DNA of 64,000 nt, taken from positions 1-64,000 of the forward strand of contig JALGVI010000012.1 in NCBI GenBank assembly GCA_029838215.1. The letters are read 5' to 3'. A model generated the notes under the pieces. The model saw nothing but the letters and a program-made list of their open reading frames with translations. It made no database searches and was not told the origin of the DNA. This document shows positions 19,731-29,102 of the stretch, piece after piece. How positions within the stretch are numbered: position 1 is the stretch's first letter; each line of letters starts with the position of its first letter. Origin of the DNA: Candidatus Helarchaeota archaeon (lineage in GTDB: Archaea; Asgardarchaeota; Lokiarchaeia; Helarchaeales; RDOG01). The translations under genes were made by a program, and so were the position numbers.

Positions 19731-20353
19731 GATAATGCAGTTATAATGTCATTGAAAATCTCATCGAACGAACGGTTGGCATCAATATTCCTCAATAACT
19801 TCTTCTCATTATAATATTCTATTAGCGGTGCAGTCTTTTCTTTATAAGTCTCGATCCGTGCTTTTACCGTTTCAGCAGTATCGTCTTTCCGCAAGATTAA
19901 TTTCGTTCCGCAGTTATCGCAGATGCCTTCCTTTTTCGGAGGGTTGAATTCAACATGAAATACGCTACCACAGTTCGGACAACTTCTGCGACCAACCGAA
20001 CGTCTTACCAATGCTTGAGTATCAACGTCCAAATTGATGACAATGTCGATTGTCGTGAAGTCTTCGAGTTTTTCGGCCTGCGTTGTAGTTCTCGGGAAAC
20101 CATCCAAGATGAACCCATTTTTACAATCCGGTTTGTTCAATCTTTCTCGAACCAGATTAATGACCAAGTCATCCGGTACCAATTTTCCTGCAGTCATGTA
20201 GCTTTCTGCTTCAATTCCAAGTTTTGTCCTGTCTTTAACGGCTTTGCGTAGCAAGTCCCCCGTTGATATTTGAGGAATATTATATTTTTCAACGAGTTTC
20301 TTGGCATTGGTTCCCTTTCCAGCTCCTGGAGCTCCTAACAATATGATTTTCAT
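19727..20353 (-). CDS. adk: Adenylate kinase with zinc-binding lid
   Basis: IILLGAPGAGKGTNAKKL, ISTGDLLRKAV, GFILDGFPRTTTQAEKL, CPNCGSVFHVEFNPPKKEGICDNCG. Confidence 0.95.
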   Translation of the reverse strand: MKIILLGAPGAGKGTNAKKLVEKYNIPQISTGDLLRKAVKDRTKLGIEAESYMTAGKLVPDDLVINLVRERLNKPDCKNGFILDGFPRTTTQAEKLEDFTTIDIVINLDVDTQALVRRSVGRRSCPNCGSVFHVEFNPPKKEGICDNCGTKLILRKDDTAETVKARIETYKEKTAPLIEYYNEKKLLRNIDANRSFDEIFNDIITALS

Positions 20354-20420
20354 GAAATCACGTCTTTTTTAAATTAGATGCTAATGACTAATGAGTAAAA
20401 TCTATTAAAAAAAAATTCTA

Positions 20421-21644
20421 TTGTGGAATTTGATGGTTGAAGATTGGGCTTTTAAAGAAGCCGACACGAAATATCTCACTCACGGTTTGCATTACTATCC
20501 GGCAAGAATGATTCCTCAAATAGCCAAGCGATTATTATTTCGATATTCCAATCCCGGAGACTTAGTTTTAGATCCGTTCGTTGGGAGCGGCACGACATTG
20601 GTTGAAGCTCGACTCTCAGGTCGAAATTCCATTGGTATCGATGTCAACCCATTTTCGGCATTATTAGCAACCGTAAAATCCACCCCAATCTCGGGAGATT
20701 TTAGACTTCAAGAAATGATTGCAGCCTTGCCAGAGATGCTTTCCAAGTATGATGAAGTGGATTACGTGCAGTATTACCCCAATCTAAAAAACGTGAATGA
20801 ATGGATGGAAAAATGGTTTCCCGTTTCGGTGATAAAACATATTTTGATAATAAAAAAAATGCTTTTTGACTTTAATAAACACGAATCAGATGCAATGCAA
20901 GACTTTTATAAAATAATGTTCTCCAAATTGATTCTGGATCTATTTAAAGGCAAGTTTGATGGAAGCTCAACGCACGTTAAAAAGAAACATTCCAATAACA
21001 TCCCTGATCCTTTTTCATTATTCGAAAAGAATGTTCGAAATGGCATTAGAGCAGTTCAAGAGTTTTCAGAACGAGTCCAACCATCTTCCTGTATCGTGCA
21101 TCACGCGGATTTCATGGAAATTGAACCTGAAAAATTACAAGGGATCAACCTGATCATGACTTCTCCTCCTTATGGAGAAGAAAGAAGTACGATAGGTTAC
21201 AGCCGGTGGACTAAATTCTTCCTTTATTGGCTTGATTATACTCAAGAAAATGTACTCTCTTGGAGAAAAAAGACCTTGGGCGGTAAGGGGCGAAATGAAT
21301 CCAGTCTAGAATCAGCCACGCTGAATAAAAATTTGACAATTCTGGAAAGAAAGGATGTAAAACATAGAAAAATCGTCAGATCTTTTTTCCACGATTATTC
21401 AGACTGCTTGAAAAAAATGGCAAGTCTCTTAGAAACAGATAGTTACTGTTGCATTGTCTGTGGCAACCGTCGCGTGGCAGGTGTTTACTTTCCAATGGAT
21501 AAAATCACTGCTGAGTTGGCAAGTCCTGATTTCATCTTGGAGACACTACATCATCGAGACATTCCTACAAAAACAATCCCGTGGGAGGGCATCTCGGGAA
21601 AAACAATGAAAAGAGAAAACATCATCATACTAAAACGAAAATAG
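20421..21644 (+). CDS. DNA methyltransferase-like SAM enzyme (amino-methyltransferase type)
   Basis: LVLDPFVGSGTTLVEARLSGRNSIGIDVNP (motif I) then LIMTSPPYGEERST (motif IV). Confidence 0.8.
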   Translation: MWNLMVEDWAFKEADTKYLTHGLHYYPARMIPQIAKRLLFRYSNPGDLVLDPFVGSGTTLVEARLSGRNSIGIDVNPFSALLATVKSTPISGDFRLQEMIAALPEMLSKYDEVDYVQYYPNLKNVNEWMEKWFPVSVIKHILIIKKMLFDFNKHESDAMQDFYKIMFSKLILDLFKGKFDGSSTHVKKKHSNNIPDPFSLFEKNVRNGIRAVQEFSERVQPSSCIVHHADFMEIEPEKLQGINLIMTSPPYGEERSTIGYSRWTKFFLYWLDYTQENVLSWRKKTLGGKGRNESSLESATLNKNLTILERKDVKHRKIVRSFFHDYSDCLKKMASLLETDSYCCIVCGNRRVAGVYFPMDKITAELASPDFILETLHHRDIPTKTIPWEGISGKTMKRENIIILKRK

Positions 21645-21648
21645 AAAA

Positions 21649-22317
21649 TCAGGAGATTTTACGAACTAATTTTACCCAGCCTTTTTTCTGATACTTTCTT
21701 ATCACCTGATTGACGAATATTCGTGTCTGATTCGTTTCATCGACAATTTCGTCAACAGAATGGTTTCCATCACAAAACTGAAGAATTTGAGATTCCCGGA
21801 TTGGAAACTTTTCTTTCCCTGTAAGTCTTTTTGTCAATGTAGGAACTATTTCAAGTCCTGACTTTCCTGCACTCGGTTTTTTCTGCGTTTCAACCAAGCT
21901 ACTTTGACTTGGCACGGGTACTGGCAAGTCTCCGATAAGTTCATCAATAAGTGCACCATATTTGGGAATGGCACTCTTAAAACTCAATAATTGACCTAAA
22001 GCACCCTTTTTGCAGTAGATTATGACCATGCTTTTTTCTGAAGTCTTAAAAAAAGCCATCGTCTTTCCGCCAATGGGCATCGAGTGGTCTTGAATATTCA
22101 AATGCCCAAAATTGCTTTTAATGAAATTGGTTATAAATTCGGAATATTCGTCCAAATCAGAATCCTGATAAATTTGCTCACCCAAAGCATTATAAATTCC
22201 AATATATGGTCGTGATAACAAAGATGGTCTTAAATCTGCAACGATCTTTTTCGATATTTCGTAAGCATTCTGGTTCATGCTCAGACCGACTCCATTTCTT
22301 GATATTGAAATATCCAA
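21649..22317 (-). CDS. Roadblock/LC7-like domain plus C-terminal winged-helix-like domain
   Basis: N-terminal IGIYNALGEQIYQDSDLDEYSEFITNFIKSNFGHL...MVIIYCKKGALGQLLSFKSAIPKYGALIDELIG; C-terminal ILQFCDGNHSVDEIVDETNQTRIFVNQVIRKYQKKGWVKLV. Confidence 0.55.
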   Translation of the reverse strand: MDISISRNGVGLSMNQNAYEISKKIVADLRPSLLSRPYIGIYNALGEQIYQDSDLDEYSEFITNFIKSNFGHLNIQDHSMPIGGKTMAFFKTSEKSMVIIYCKKGALGQLLSFKSAIPKYGALIDELIGDLPVPVPSQSSLVETQKKPSAGKSGLEIVPTLTKRLTGKEKFPIRESQILQFCDGNHSVDEIVDETNQTRIFVNQVIRKYQKKGWVKLVRKIS

Positions 22318-22512
22318 GATCGATTCTCAATGATTCATGTTTGAGATTTTCTTCGCTCGGATCTTGACAATATCAGATCTTTACATGAAGGAATTATTAA
22401 ATAGCTCCCATACCGAGTCATTAAATCCAAAGAACAAAAATTAAAATACAGGATTGACTTAAGAAATTGAAAATAAAAATAACCTAAATCTCCTAAAAAG
22501 AGGCTCTGAACG

Positions 22513-23256
22513 TTGATTGAAATCGTCATGATCGATGAATTTAAGGATATCGATTTTACCGGGAAGATTTTTATTACTGGCTTCCACGGCGTTGGTGCCA
22601 CGGGCTATATAACGATACGACACATGGTAGATAATCTACCTGTTGAGAAAATTGGATATCTCATTCCGGATTTCTTGCCTGGCTTTGTATCAATTGAAAA
22701 TGAACGCCTCTCCTTGCCATTTGAGTTTTATCTCATGAAGGATTATGTTTTCTTCTTGCCGCGATCACAACCTGGGCAAAGTGAAGTCAATGAATTCATT
22801 CGGGTGATCGCAGAATTCGTGATTGAGAAAGGATTTAAGGAAAGCATGTTAATTGGTGGACTTGATAATAAATTTCAAACCGAAGATGACGTGTTAAAGA
22901 CAGTTCCAACGAGACCCTTCTTGGATCAAGCGAAAAATATGGGGCCCCTTCTTGATAAAGGGCTTTACGTAACGGGTCCTTTGGCTTTACTTCTTGAACT
23001 ATTTGAGTTGAAGAATTTTCCCGCGTGTGCAATTTTACCGTATGCAGAACGTGAACGACCTGATCCGAGGGCTGCTGCAGTAGCCATCAAGGCAATAGAC
23101 GAACATTACAATAATGACCTAAACGTTGAAATCGAAGACCTTTATAAAGATGCCAAGCGAATAGAAGAAGAAATCGAAAACATCCTATCTCAAGAACGCG
23201 AACTCGAAAAGGGCGAGAAACCGTTAGAACCGGGATCTCGTGGAATGTACGTCTAA
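22513..23256 (+). CDS. PAC2 family (proteasome assembly chaperone-like) protein
   Basis: KIFITGFHGVGATGYITIRHMVDNL...IGGLDNKFQTEDDVLKTVPTRPFLD...GPLALLLELFELKNFPACAILPYAE...DPRAAAVAIKAI. Confidence 0.85.
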   Translation: MIEIVMIDEFKDIDFTGKIFITGFHGVGATGYITIRHMVDNLPVEKIGYLIPDFLPGFVSIENERLSLPFEFYLMKDYVFFLPRSQPGQSEVNEFIRVIAEFVIEKGFKESMLIGGLDNKFQTEDDVLKTVPTRPFLDQAKNMGPLLDKGLYVTGPLALLLELFELKNFPACAILPYAERERPDPRAAAVAIKAIDEHYNNDLNVEIEDLYKDAKRIEEEIENILSQERELEKGEKPLEPGSRGMYV

Positions 23257-23360
23257 TAAATCCGATTTTTTTCCATTTTATTTTTTGTAAAAACCGCTTG
23301 ATTCTTTTAAGTGATGCCTTTATATTGTTTTTAATGAGAATTTCTTACCGGTGACGATTC

Positions 23361-24824
23361 ATGCTTGAAGAAGGAGAAAAACACGAAGCTCGAACCAAAA
23401 TAATGGCAACAATTGGTCCTAGCTCTGAGTCCGAAGAGCGCATCAGGCAATTGATTAATGCAGGCACGGATATATTCCGCCTGAACTTTTCACATGGGAC
23501 ACATGAATGGCACGAAACAATTTTCAGGCGTATAAGGAAGGTGGCACCTCAAGTTCCCATTCTTTTTGATATATCGGGACCAAAAATCCGTGTTGGAAGT
23601 ATGAAGAGTAAATATCTCTTGCATAGAGGTCAACAATTCACGTTAACATCTAGAGAAATCATCGGAAACGATCAAATTGTTACCGTAAATTATCCCGCGC
23701 TTCCGAACGAAGTCGATTCGGGAGACATGATTTTCATTAATGATGGTGTCATCGCCTTGAAAGTCCTTGGGACCGATGGTGAAGATATAAAGTGTGAGGT
23801 CATTGCAGGTGGTCCCATATCTTCTCGAAAGGGAATCAACGTGCCTAAAGTGACACTATCCATTCGCGTGCCTACGGAAAAAGATAAAGATGACATTAAA
23901 TTGGCGACCGAGTTAGATGCAGATCTTCTTGCGGTTTCTTTTGTTGAAAATCTCGATGATTTGAATGCAGTCAAGACAGTAATCAAGGAGGCAGGCACTG
24001 AAATTCCTCTCATTGCCAAAATCGAGCGAGCCAATGCAATATTGAATTATTCACAAATTCTCAAGAATAGCTTTGGAATCATGGTAGCTCGGGGAGATCT
24101 TGGCGTGGAATTACCGACCGAGAACATACCAATGATCCAAAAGGATCTCATCCTCTCTTGCAACAAGGCGGGAAAGCCCGTGATCGTGGCAACTCAAATG
24201 TTAGAATCAATGACAATATCTCCAATTCCTACCCGCGCCGAGACAAATGACGTGTTTAATGCAGTTCTTGATGGAAGTGACTGCTTGATGCTGTCGGGTG
24301 AAACTGCAAGTGGAAGATACCCCGTTAAATCGGTTCAGATGATGCATAAAATTTGCGTGGCGGCAGAAAAATTATTGCAGACGGTAAAACGAAACCCGGA
24401 TCATTACGATTCCGTGGAAAAGAGTATTGAAGAAGTCCTTGGACACGCGGTTCATCGAATTATAAAGACTCTCAAGAAACGTGACTCGACGGTTCGCGCT
24501 ATTTTAGTTTCGACGCGATCCGGTAATTCAGCCCAAATGGTCGCGAAATATCGCCCAGAAATACCTATCATTGCGATAACGTTTGATGAGAAGGTTCTTC
24601 GTCGGTTAAGATTGATTTGGGGTGTCAAGCCATTGTTTCTCGATGTTCCTGAAACGATGGATCAGTTCTCTAAAAACTATAAAACCATCAGGCTCGCTTT
24701 AGAACGGAATTTGATTGATAAAGATGATATAATCCTCTTTGTTTCTGCTAGCTTCCTTGCTCCAAGAGCTAAAACCAGTACGATTTCGTTGTACAAAGTT
24801 AGCGATATTCAAGACATCGAATAA
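23361..24824 (+). CDS. pyk: Pyruvate kinase, copy 1
   Basis: RTKIMATIGPSSES, FRLNFSHGTHEWH, LIAKIERANAI, VARGDLGVELP, TQMLESM, PTRAETNDVFNAVLDGSDCLMLSGETASGRYPV. Confidence 0.95.
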   Translation: MLEEGEKHEARTKIMATIGPSSESEERIRQLINAGTDIFRLNFSHGTHEWHETIFRRIRKVAPQVPILFDISGPKIRVGSMKSKYLLHRGQQFTLTSREIIGNDQIVTVNYPALPNEVDSGDMIFINDGVIALKVLGTDGEDIKCEVIAGGPISSRKGINVPKVTLSIRVPTEKDKDDIKLATELDADLLAVSFVENLDDLNAVKTVIKEAGTEIPLIAKIERANAILNYSQILKNSFGIMVARGDLGVELPTENIPMIQKDLILSCNKAGKPVIVATQMLESMTISPIPTRAETNDVFNAVLDGSDCLMLSGETASGRYPVKSVQMMHKICVAAEKLLQTVKRNPDHYDSVEKSIEEVLGHAVHRIIKTLKKRDSTVRAILVSTRSGNSAQMVAKYRPEIPIIAITFDEKVLRRLRLIWGVKPLFLDVPETMDQFSKNYKTIRLALERNLIDKDDIILFVSASFLAPRAKTSTISLYKVSDIQDIE

Positions 24825-24884
24825 GCTTTAAAAAGAGCTAGGCACGATTTTATATCATTTAATTTTTTAACGTGGTGAAGAAAC

Positions 24885-26354
24885 TTGGCGGAAAAAAAGA
24901 CGCGTTTTACAAAGTCAAAAATTGTTTGCACCATTGGACCTGCAACAAATCAATCAGACATGTTAAGAAAGATGATTGAAGCAGGAATGGATGTCGCTAG
25001 ATTAAATTTTTCTCACGGAACTCACGATGATCATCGCAAGGTCTTCGACCTTATCCGAGAGACATCCGATAAAATTGCCATTCTTTGTGACATTCAAGGT
25101 CCTAAAATTCGAGTTGGAATGATGAATGAAAACAAGCGTTTCATGTTAAAGAGAGGCCAAGAATACACCATCACGAACCGTGACATATTGGGTGATGATA
25201 AAATAATTTCAACGTCTTATAAATCCCTTCCAAAGGAAGTGAATTCCGGCGATTTTCTTTATGTAAATGACGGTATAATTGCTTTAAAAGTAAAATCAAT
25301 TGAAAATGAAGAAGATATCGTGTGCGAAGTCGTGGCTGGTGGAGAAATTTCATCGAGAAAAGGAATAAACATTCCCAAGGAAATCTCTGCTAAAGTGCCT
25401 ACTAAAAAAGATGTTGAAGATTTAAAATTTATTGCTTCTCTAGAGGCAGATTACGTGGCAGTCTCATTCGTGTCAAACACAAGTGACATTCACCGTGTTA
25501 AAGAGATTTTGGAAAGAGAAGGTGCAAACATACCGATCATCTCTAAAATTGAGCGACCAAACGCCGTCAAGAATATAGAATCAATAATTAAAGAATCTCA
25601 GGCAATCATGGTGGCCCGGGGAGATCTTGGCGTGGAACTAAATCCGTGGAAGGTTCCTGCCATTCAAAAAGAGATCATAAAAAAATGCAATAGGGCTGGA
25701 AAACCCGTCATTTGTGCCACTCAAGTGTTGGATTCGATGACGCAGAACCCCATCCCCACCAGGGCAGAAGCATCCGATTGCTTCAATGCAATTTATGAGG
25801 GAGCTGATGCCGTGATGCTTTCAGGGGAAACGTCCGTGGGTGATTATCCTTTGGAAACCATTGAAATGATGGAACGGATCATAAAAGAGGCAGAAACTGC
25901 AATGCCACACAGGGATCCTTCATATTATGACTCTCATTCCAGGGAATTAAGAAATCTGGAAATTCTCGGTCATCTCATCGCCACTTCGATTTTCCAGCTT
26001 GAAGAACGTGGTGAAGACCTGAATAAATTGTGTATTTTGGTGATTACTAACGAGTATGCAACCAGTGCTAATGTTTCTAAATATCGTCCACCCGTCCCAA
26101 TCCTTGTCGTGACATCGAATCAAAAACTATACCGGCAGCTATTCCTTCAGTGGGGAGTCGAAGCAATCCATTTACCGTTTTTTGCAGATGCCCTTACGAC
26201 AAATCTCATGGCAGTTGAAGAAGGTTACAAGGCAGGGTACTTAAGTCAAGGAGACAATATAATCATGATATCTGAGTCCGTAATCTCTAAGGAAGTAACG
26301 AATAACCTTGGCTTTTACAGCGTAGATGACATCTTAAGCTTCGGCAAGATTTGA
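24885..26354 (+). CDS. pyk: Pyruvate kinase, copy 2
   Basis: KSKIVCTIGPATNQ, VARLNFSHGTHDDH, IISKIERPNAV, VARGDLGVEL, TQVLDSM, PTRAEASDCFNAIYEGADAVMLSGETSVGDYPL. Confidence 0.95.
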   Translation: MAEKKTRFTKSKIVCTIGPATNQSDMLRKMIEAGMDVARLNFSHGTHDDHRKVFDLIRETSDKIAILCDIQGPKIRVGMMNENKRFMLKRGQEYTITNRDILGDDKIISTSYKSLPKEVNSGDFLYVNDGIIALKVKSIENEEDIVCEVVAGGEISSRKGINIPKEISAKVPTKKDVEDLKFIASLEADYVAVSFVSNTSDIHRVKEILEREGANIPIISKIERPNAVKNIESIIKESQAIMVARGDLGVELNPWKVPAIQKEIIKKCNRAGKPVICATQVLDSMTQNPIPTRAEASDCFNAIYEGADAVMLSGETSVGDYPLETIEMMERIIKEAETAMPHRDPSYYDSHSRELRNLEILGHLIATSIFQLEERGEDLNKLCILVITNEYATSANVSKYRPPVPILVVTSNQKLYRQLFLQWGVEAIHLPFFADALTTNLMAVEEGYKAGYLSQGDNIIMISESVISKEVTNNLGFYSVDDILSFGKI

Positions 26355-26363
26355 AACATTTTC

Positions 26364-26819
26364 TCAAGACCATTTTTTTAGATATTTTTTATAGCTTTCT
26401 ATCAAATTCTCCTCGTTTACTTCATCTCGTAGGGCTTTAATGATGAAAAGCGTTTGCATCAATTGAAACTCTTGACTTTTTAAGTCTGCAACGTTCAATT
26501 TACGGGACTGCATTTCAATCTGCTTCCGATAATCTTCCAAGTTAATATCCTTTCTGTCCAAAAATATGCCGATTCCAAAAGTAGCTGCGATTATCAGTGG
26601 AAATAAGATCATCAATAGCCATAAGTCTAGATTAAATGCCATCGTTACTAATGATATAGCACTCATTGTGGAAACAATTATGGAATAATACGTCTGTCCC
26701 ATCCTTAATCTGGAAAATTGTTGTCCAACAAATCTAGACTTATTTAAATTCGAATATCGTTCCTTTAACCTTAATATTTTCTTCGGTAATTTCATTAATT
26801 TCAGCTTTATTGGTTTCAT
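26364..26819 (-). CDS. Small membrane/coiled-coil protein, unknown
   Basis: Two central hydrophobic helices flanked by basic and coiled segments. Confidence 0.5.
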   Translation of the reverse strand: MKPIKLKLMKLPKKILRLKERYSNLNKSRFVGQQFSRLRMGQTYYSIIVSTMSAISLVTMAFNLDLWLLMILFPLIIAATFGIGIFLDRKDINLEDYRKQIEMQSRKLNVADLKSQEFQLMQTLFIIKALRDEVNEENLIESYKKYLKKWS

Positions 26820-26939
26820 TTTTAGTAGAGAAGGTTGTGCTTATTTTTCAAATATAAGTTATATTCCAAACTTATATATCAACCTTATGTAAAATAACTT
26901 TTATAAATCTTCAGTCCCAAATTTGCATCAGATGAGAGA

Positions 26940-27200
26940 ATGATGAAGTTAACAGAAACGGAAAAAAAGATTTTAAAGACAGTTGCTGAAGAGGCTCGCA
27001 CCACTCCGAAGTTAATTGCTAAAAAATTGAAATTATCCGAACAACATGTTCGAAATCTCGTTTCCAATCTTTATAGATTTGGTTTTTTAAAGCGCGTGAC
27101 GAGAGGATTATATGAACCAGTCATGTCAAAATATGAGGAATTCCGGCTACTCGGCGAAAAGGCAAGGAGCATTCACGCACGTTATGGAAAGAAAAAATGA
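26940..27200 (+). CDS. Small winged-helix DNA-binding protein
   Basis: LTETEKKILKTVAEEARTTPKLIAKKLKLSEQHVRNLVSNLYRFGFLKRVTRGLYEP. Confidence 0.75.
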   Translation: MMKLTETEKKILKTVAEEARTTPKLIAKKLKLSEQHVRNLVSNLYRFGFLKRVTRGLYEPVMSKYEEFRLLGEKARSIHARYGKKK

Positions 27201-27209
27201 TTTGCGAAA

Positions 27210-28286
27210 TCACAACCGGATTTTCTTTAACAAGTTGCCCTTCCAAAGTATCAACAATGGCACGATAATGACACTTATTAAAATGATGAGTGAAAAAAAG
27301 AAAAAGGCAGGATCAATTAGGAAAGGCGCAAATGCGTTCATGCCAAAAAATCCAACGATGAAAGTTGGCAAGATAAAAATGACGTTGAAAATCGTAAAAA
27401 TTCTTAGCACGTGATTCAAGCGATCCTGAAGCATGAGCGAGTAGATATTCAAGATATCCGTGAGAGATCGATTGATCTCATTTATGATCCCTGTTTGAGA
27501 ATCAATTTCATTTATTGTCACGGTTACTATGTTTCTAACGTTTTCCGTGACTTCAACACCGGGAATGCCAGAAGTGTGAAACCTGGTATAGAGCCGTTTT
27601 TCCGCAAGGACATAGCTTGCCAGATACATGGAAATGCTCTTCAACTTGAGAACCTCTTCAATGATTCCAGATCTAAGGCTTTTCCGAATGATATCTTGCT
27701 CTAAAAATTCCACGTTCATCCGAAATCGACGAATCATTTCAACATTATCATCAATGATCTCATCCATGAGCCGGACGATGACTTCATCAAGGATCTGAGG
27801 TGAGAGATCCGCTTGTTGCATCCAATTACTAACAATGGAAACGCATTCCATTGAATACTCCTTCGGATCGGTTCGAATGGATACGATTATATTCGGCTTT
27901 CGAAAGAGAAGGAGAAAATGGCTCGTATCGGTTTCAATCGGAATGAACTTCTCCGCGTGAAGAGGCGTGACATGCTTGATTGCGGAAAAATACGGCAAGG
28001 TAATGATTGTTGTCGAGTTCTTCTGCGCGGAAGTAGGACGATATGGTTGTCTTAGACAATTCAATATGGTCTTTCTTTCAAGATTTAGAAATTTCTCAAC
28101 AACTGCAGTTTCCCTATTGAAGCGTCCCCGTTCTTCATCAATATCTTTTGGAAAAGAAAGATCAAACCATGCAATCGCACCTTTTTTCAAGTCGCTCAGG
28201 TATTTGTCGTTGATTTCTTCAACTTCTAGCGTTTCTACGGTGGCTCCTTTTTTTCGTAAAGTATAGACAACAATCATTTCGATCAT
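27210..28286 (-). CDS. CorA-type divalent cation transporter
   Basis: Two C-terminal TM helices with the signature IVGFFGMN (GMN motif). Confidence 0.9.
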   Translation of the reverse strand: MIEMIVVYTLRKKGATVETLEVEEINDKYLSDLKKGAIAWFDLSFPKDIDEERGRFNRETAVVEKFLNLERKTILNCLRQPYRPTSAQKNSTTIITLPYFSAIKHVTPLHAEKFIPIETDTSHFLLLFRKPNIIVSIRTDPKEYSMECVSIVSNWMQQADLSPQILDEVIVRLMDEIIDDNVEMIRRFRMNVEFLEQDIIRKSLRSGIIEEVLKLKSISMYLASYVLAEKRLYTRFHTSGIPGVEVTENVRNIVTVTINEIDSQTGIINEINRSLTDILNIYSLMLQDRLNHVLRIFTIFNVIFILPTFIVGFFGMNAFAPFLIDPAFFFFSLIILISVIIVPLLILWKGNLLKKIRL

Positions 28287-28471
28287 TACCTCCGAGAGAT
28301 CCTCTTATATCAATTATATAAAATCTCTATATTTACGTTCGCGTCGCGAGATGAAAAACGTCGGATATCTTAGAATTTTTTCCTCTTTTTCACGAGCAAA
28401 TCGTTAAAAAGCATCTTTAAACAAAAATATTATGAATTTCAAGACAAACTGACATTGAAGGTGAAGGAAAC

Positions 28472-28999
28472 ATGAGCATTTTAGATGTTGTGAAAAAAAG
28501 AAAATCCGTCCGAAAATTCACGGATCAGGACGTTTCGGATGAGGATTTGAATGCCGTCTTGGAAGCAGCACGTTTAGCACCGAGCGGCACTAATAAACAA
28601 CCGTGGCATTTCATAATCATCAAAAATAAAGAAACACAGAAAAAAATTGCCTCATTGCTTCCATGGGGGACGTTCATCAAGAAGGCTCCCATCGCAATCG
28701 CAATTCTCGTCCAAAAAAAATCCATGTGGGCAATCTTGGATGGTTGCATCGCGGTTACACACATAATGCTGGAAGCGGCAGCCCGAGGTCTCGGAACCTG
28801 CTGGTGTGCATGCTGGCCGAACTTGGATAAGAATCCCGCACTAGAAAAACAAATTCACGACATTCTGGGCATACCTGAAGATCTCCAACCAAAAATGAAA
28901 CTAATTACCATCACGCCTCTAGGACATCCCGATCCGAAAGGAATCAAGGAAACCACGCGAAAACCAATTGAGAAAATCGTTCACCACGAGCAGTTCTAA
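28472..28999 (+). CDS. Nitroreductase family protein
   Basis: VKKRKSVRKFTDQDVSDEDLNAVLEAARLAPSGTNKQPWHFIIIKN. Confidence 0.93.
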   Translation: MSILDVVKKRKSVRKFTDQDVSDEDLNAVLEAARLAPSGTNKQPWHFIIIKNKETQKKIASLLPWGTFIKKAPIAIAILVQKKSMWAILDGCIAVTHIMLEAAARGLGTCWCACWPNLDKNPALEKQIHDILGIPEDLQPKMKLITITPLGHPDPKGIKETTRKPIEKIVHHEQF

Positions 29000-29102
29000 T
29001 TTTCCCTTCTCATTTTTTCAGGTAATTTCTTGCTTTCCTTCTAATTTCTTCAAAGACTAAAACAAATAAAGTTCTGTTCACGATTTATATGATCAGAAGA
29101 AG

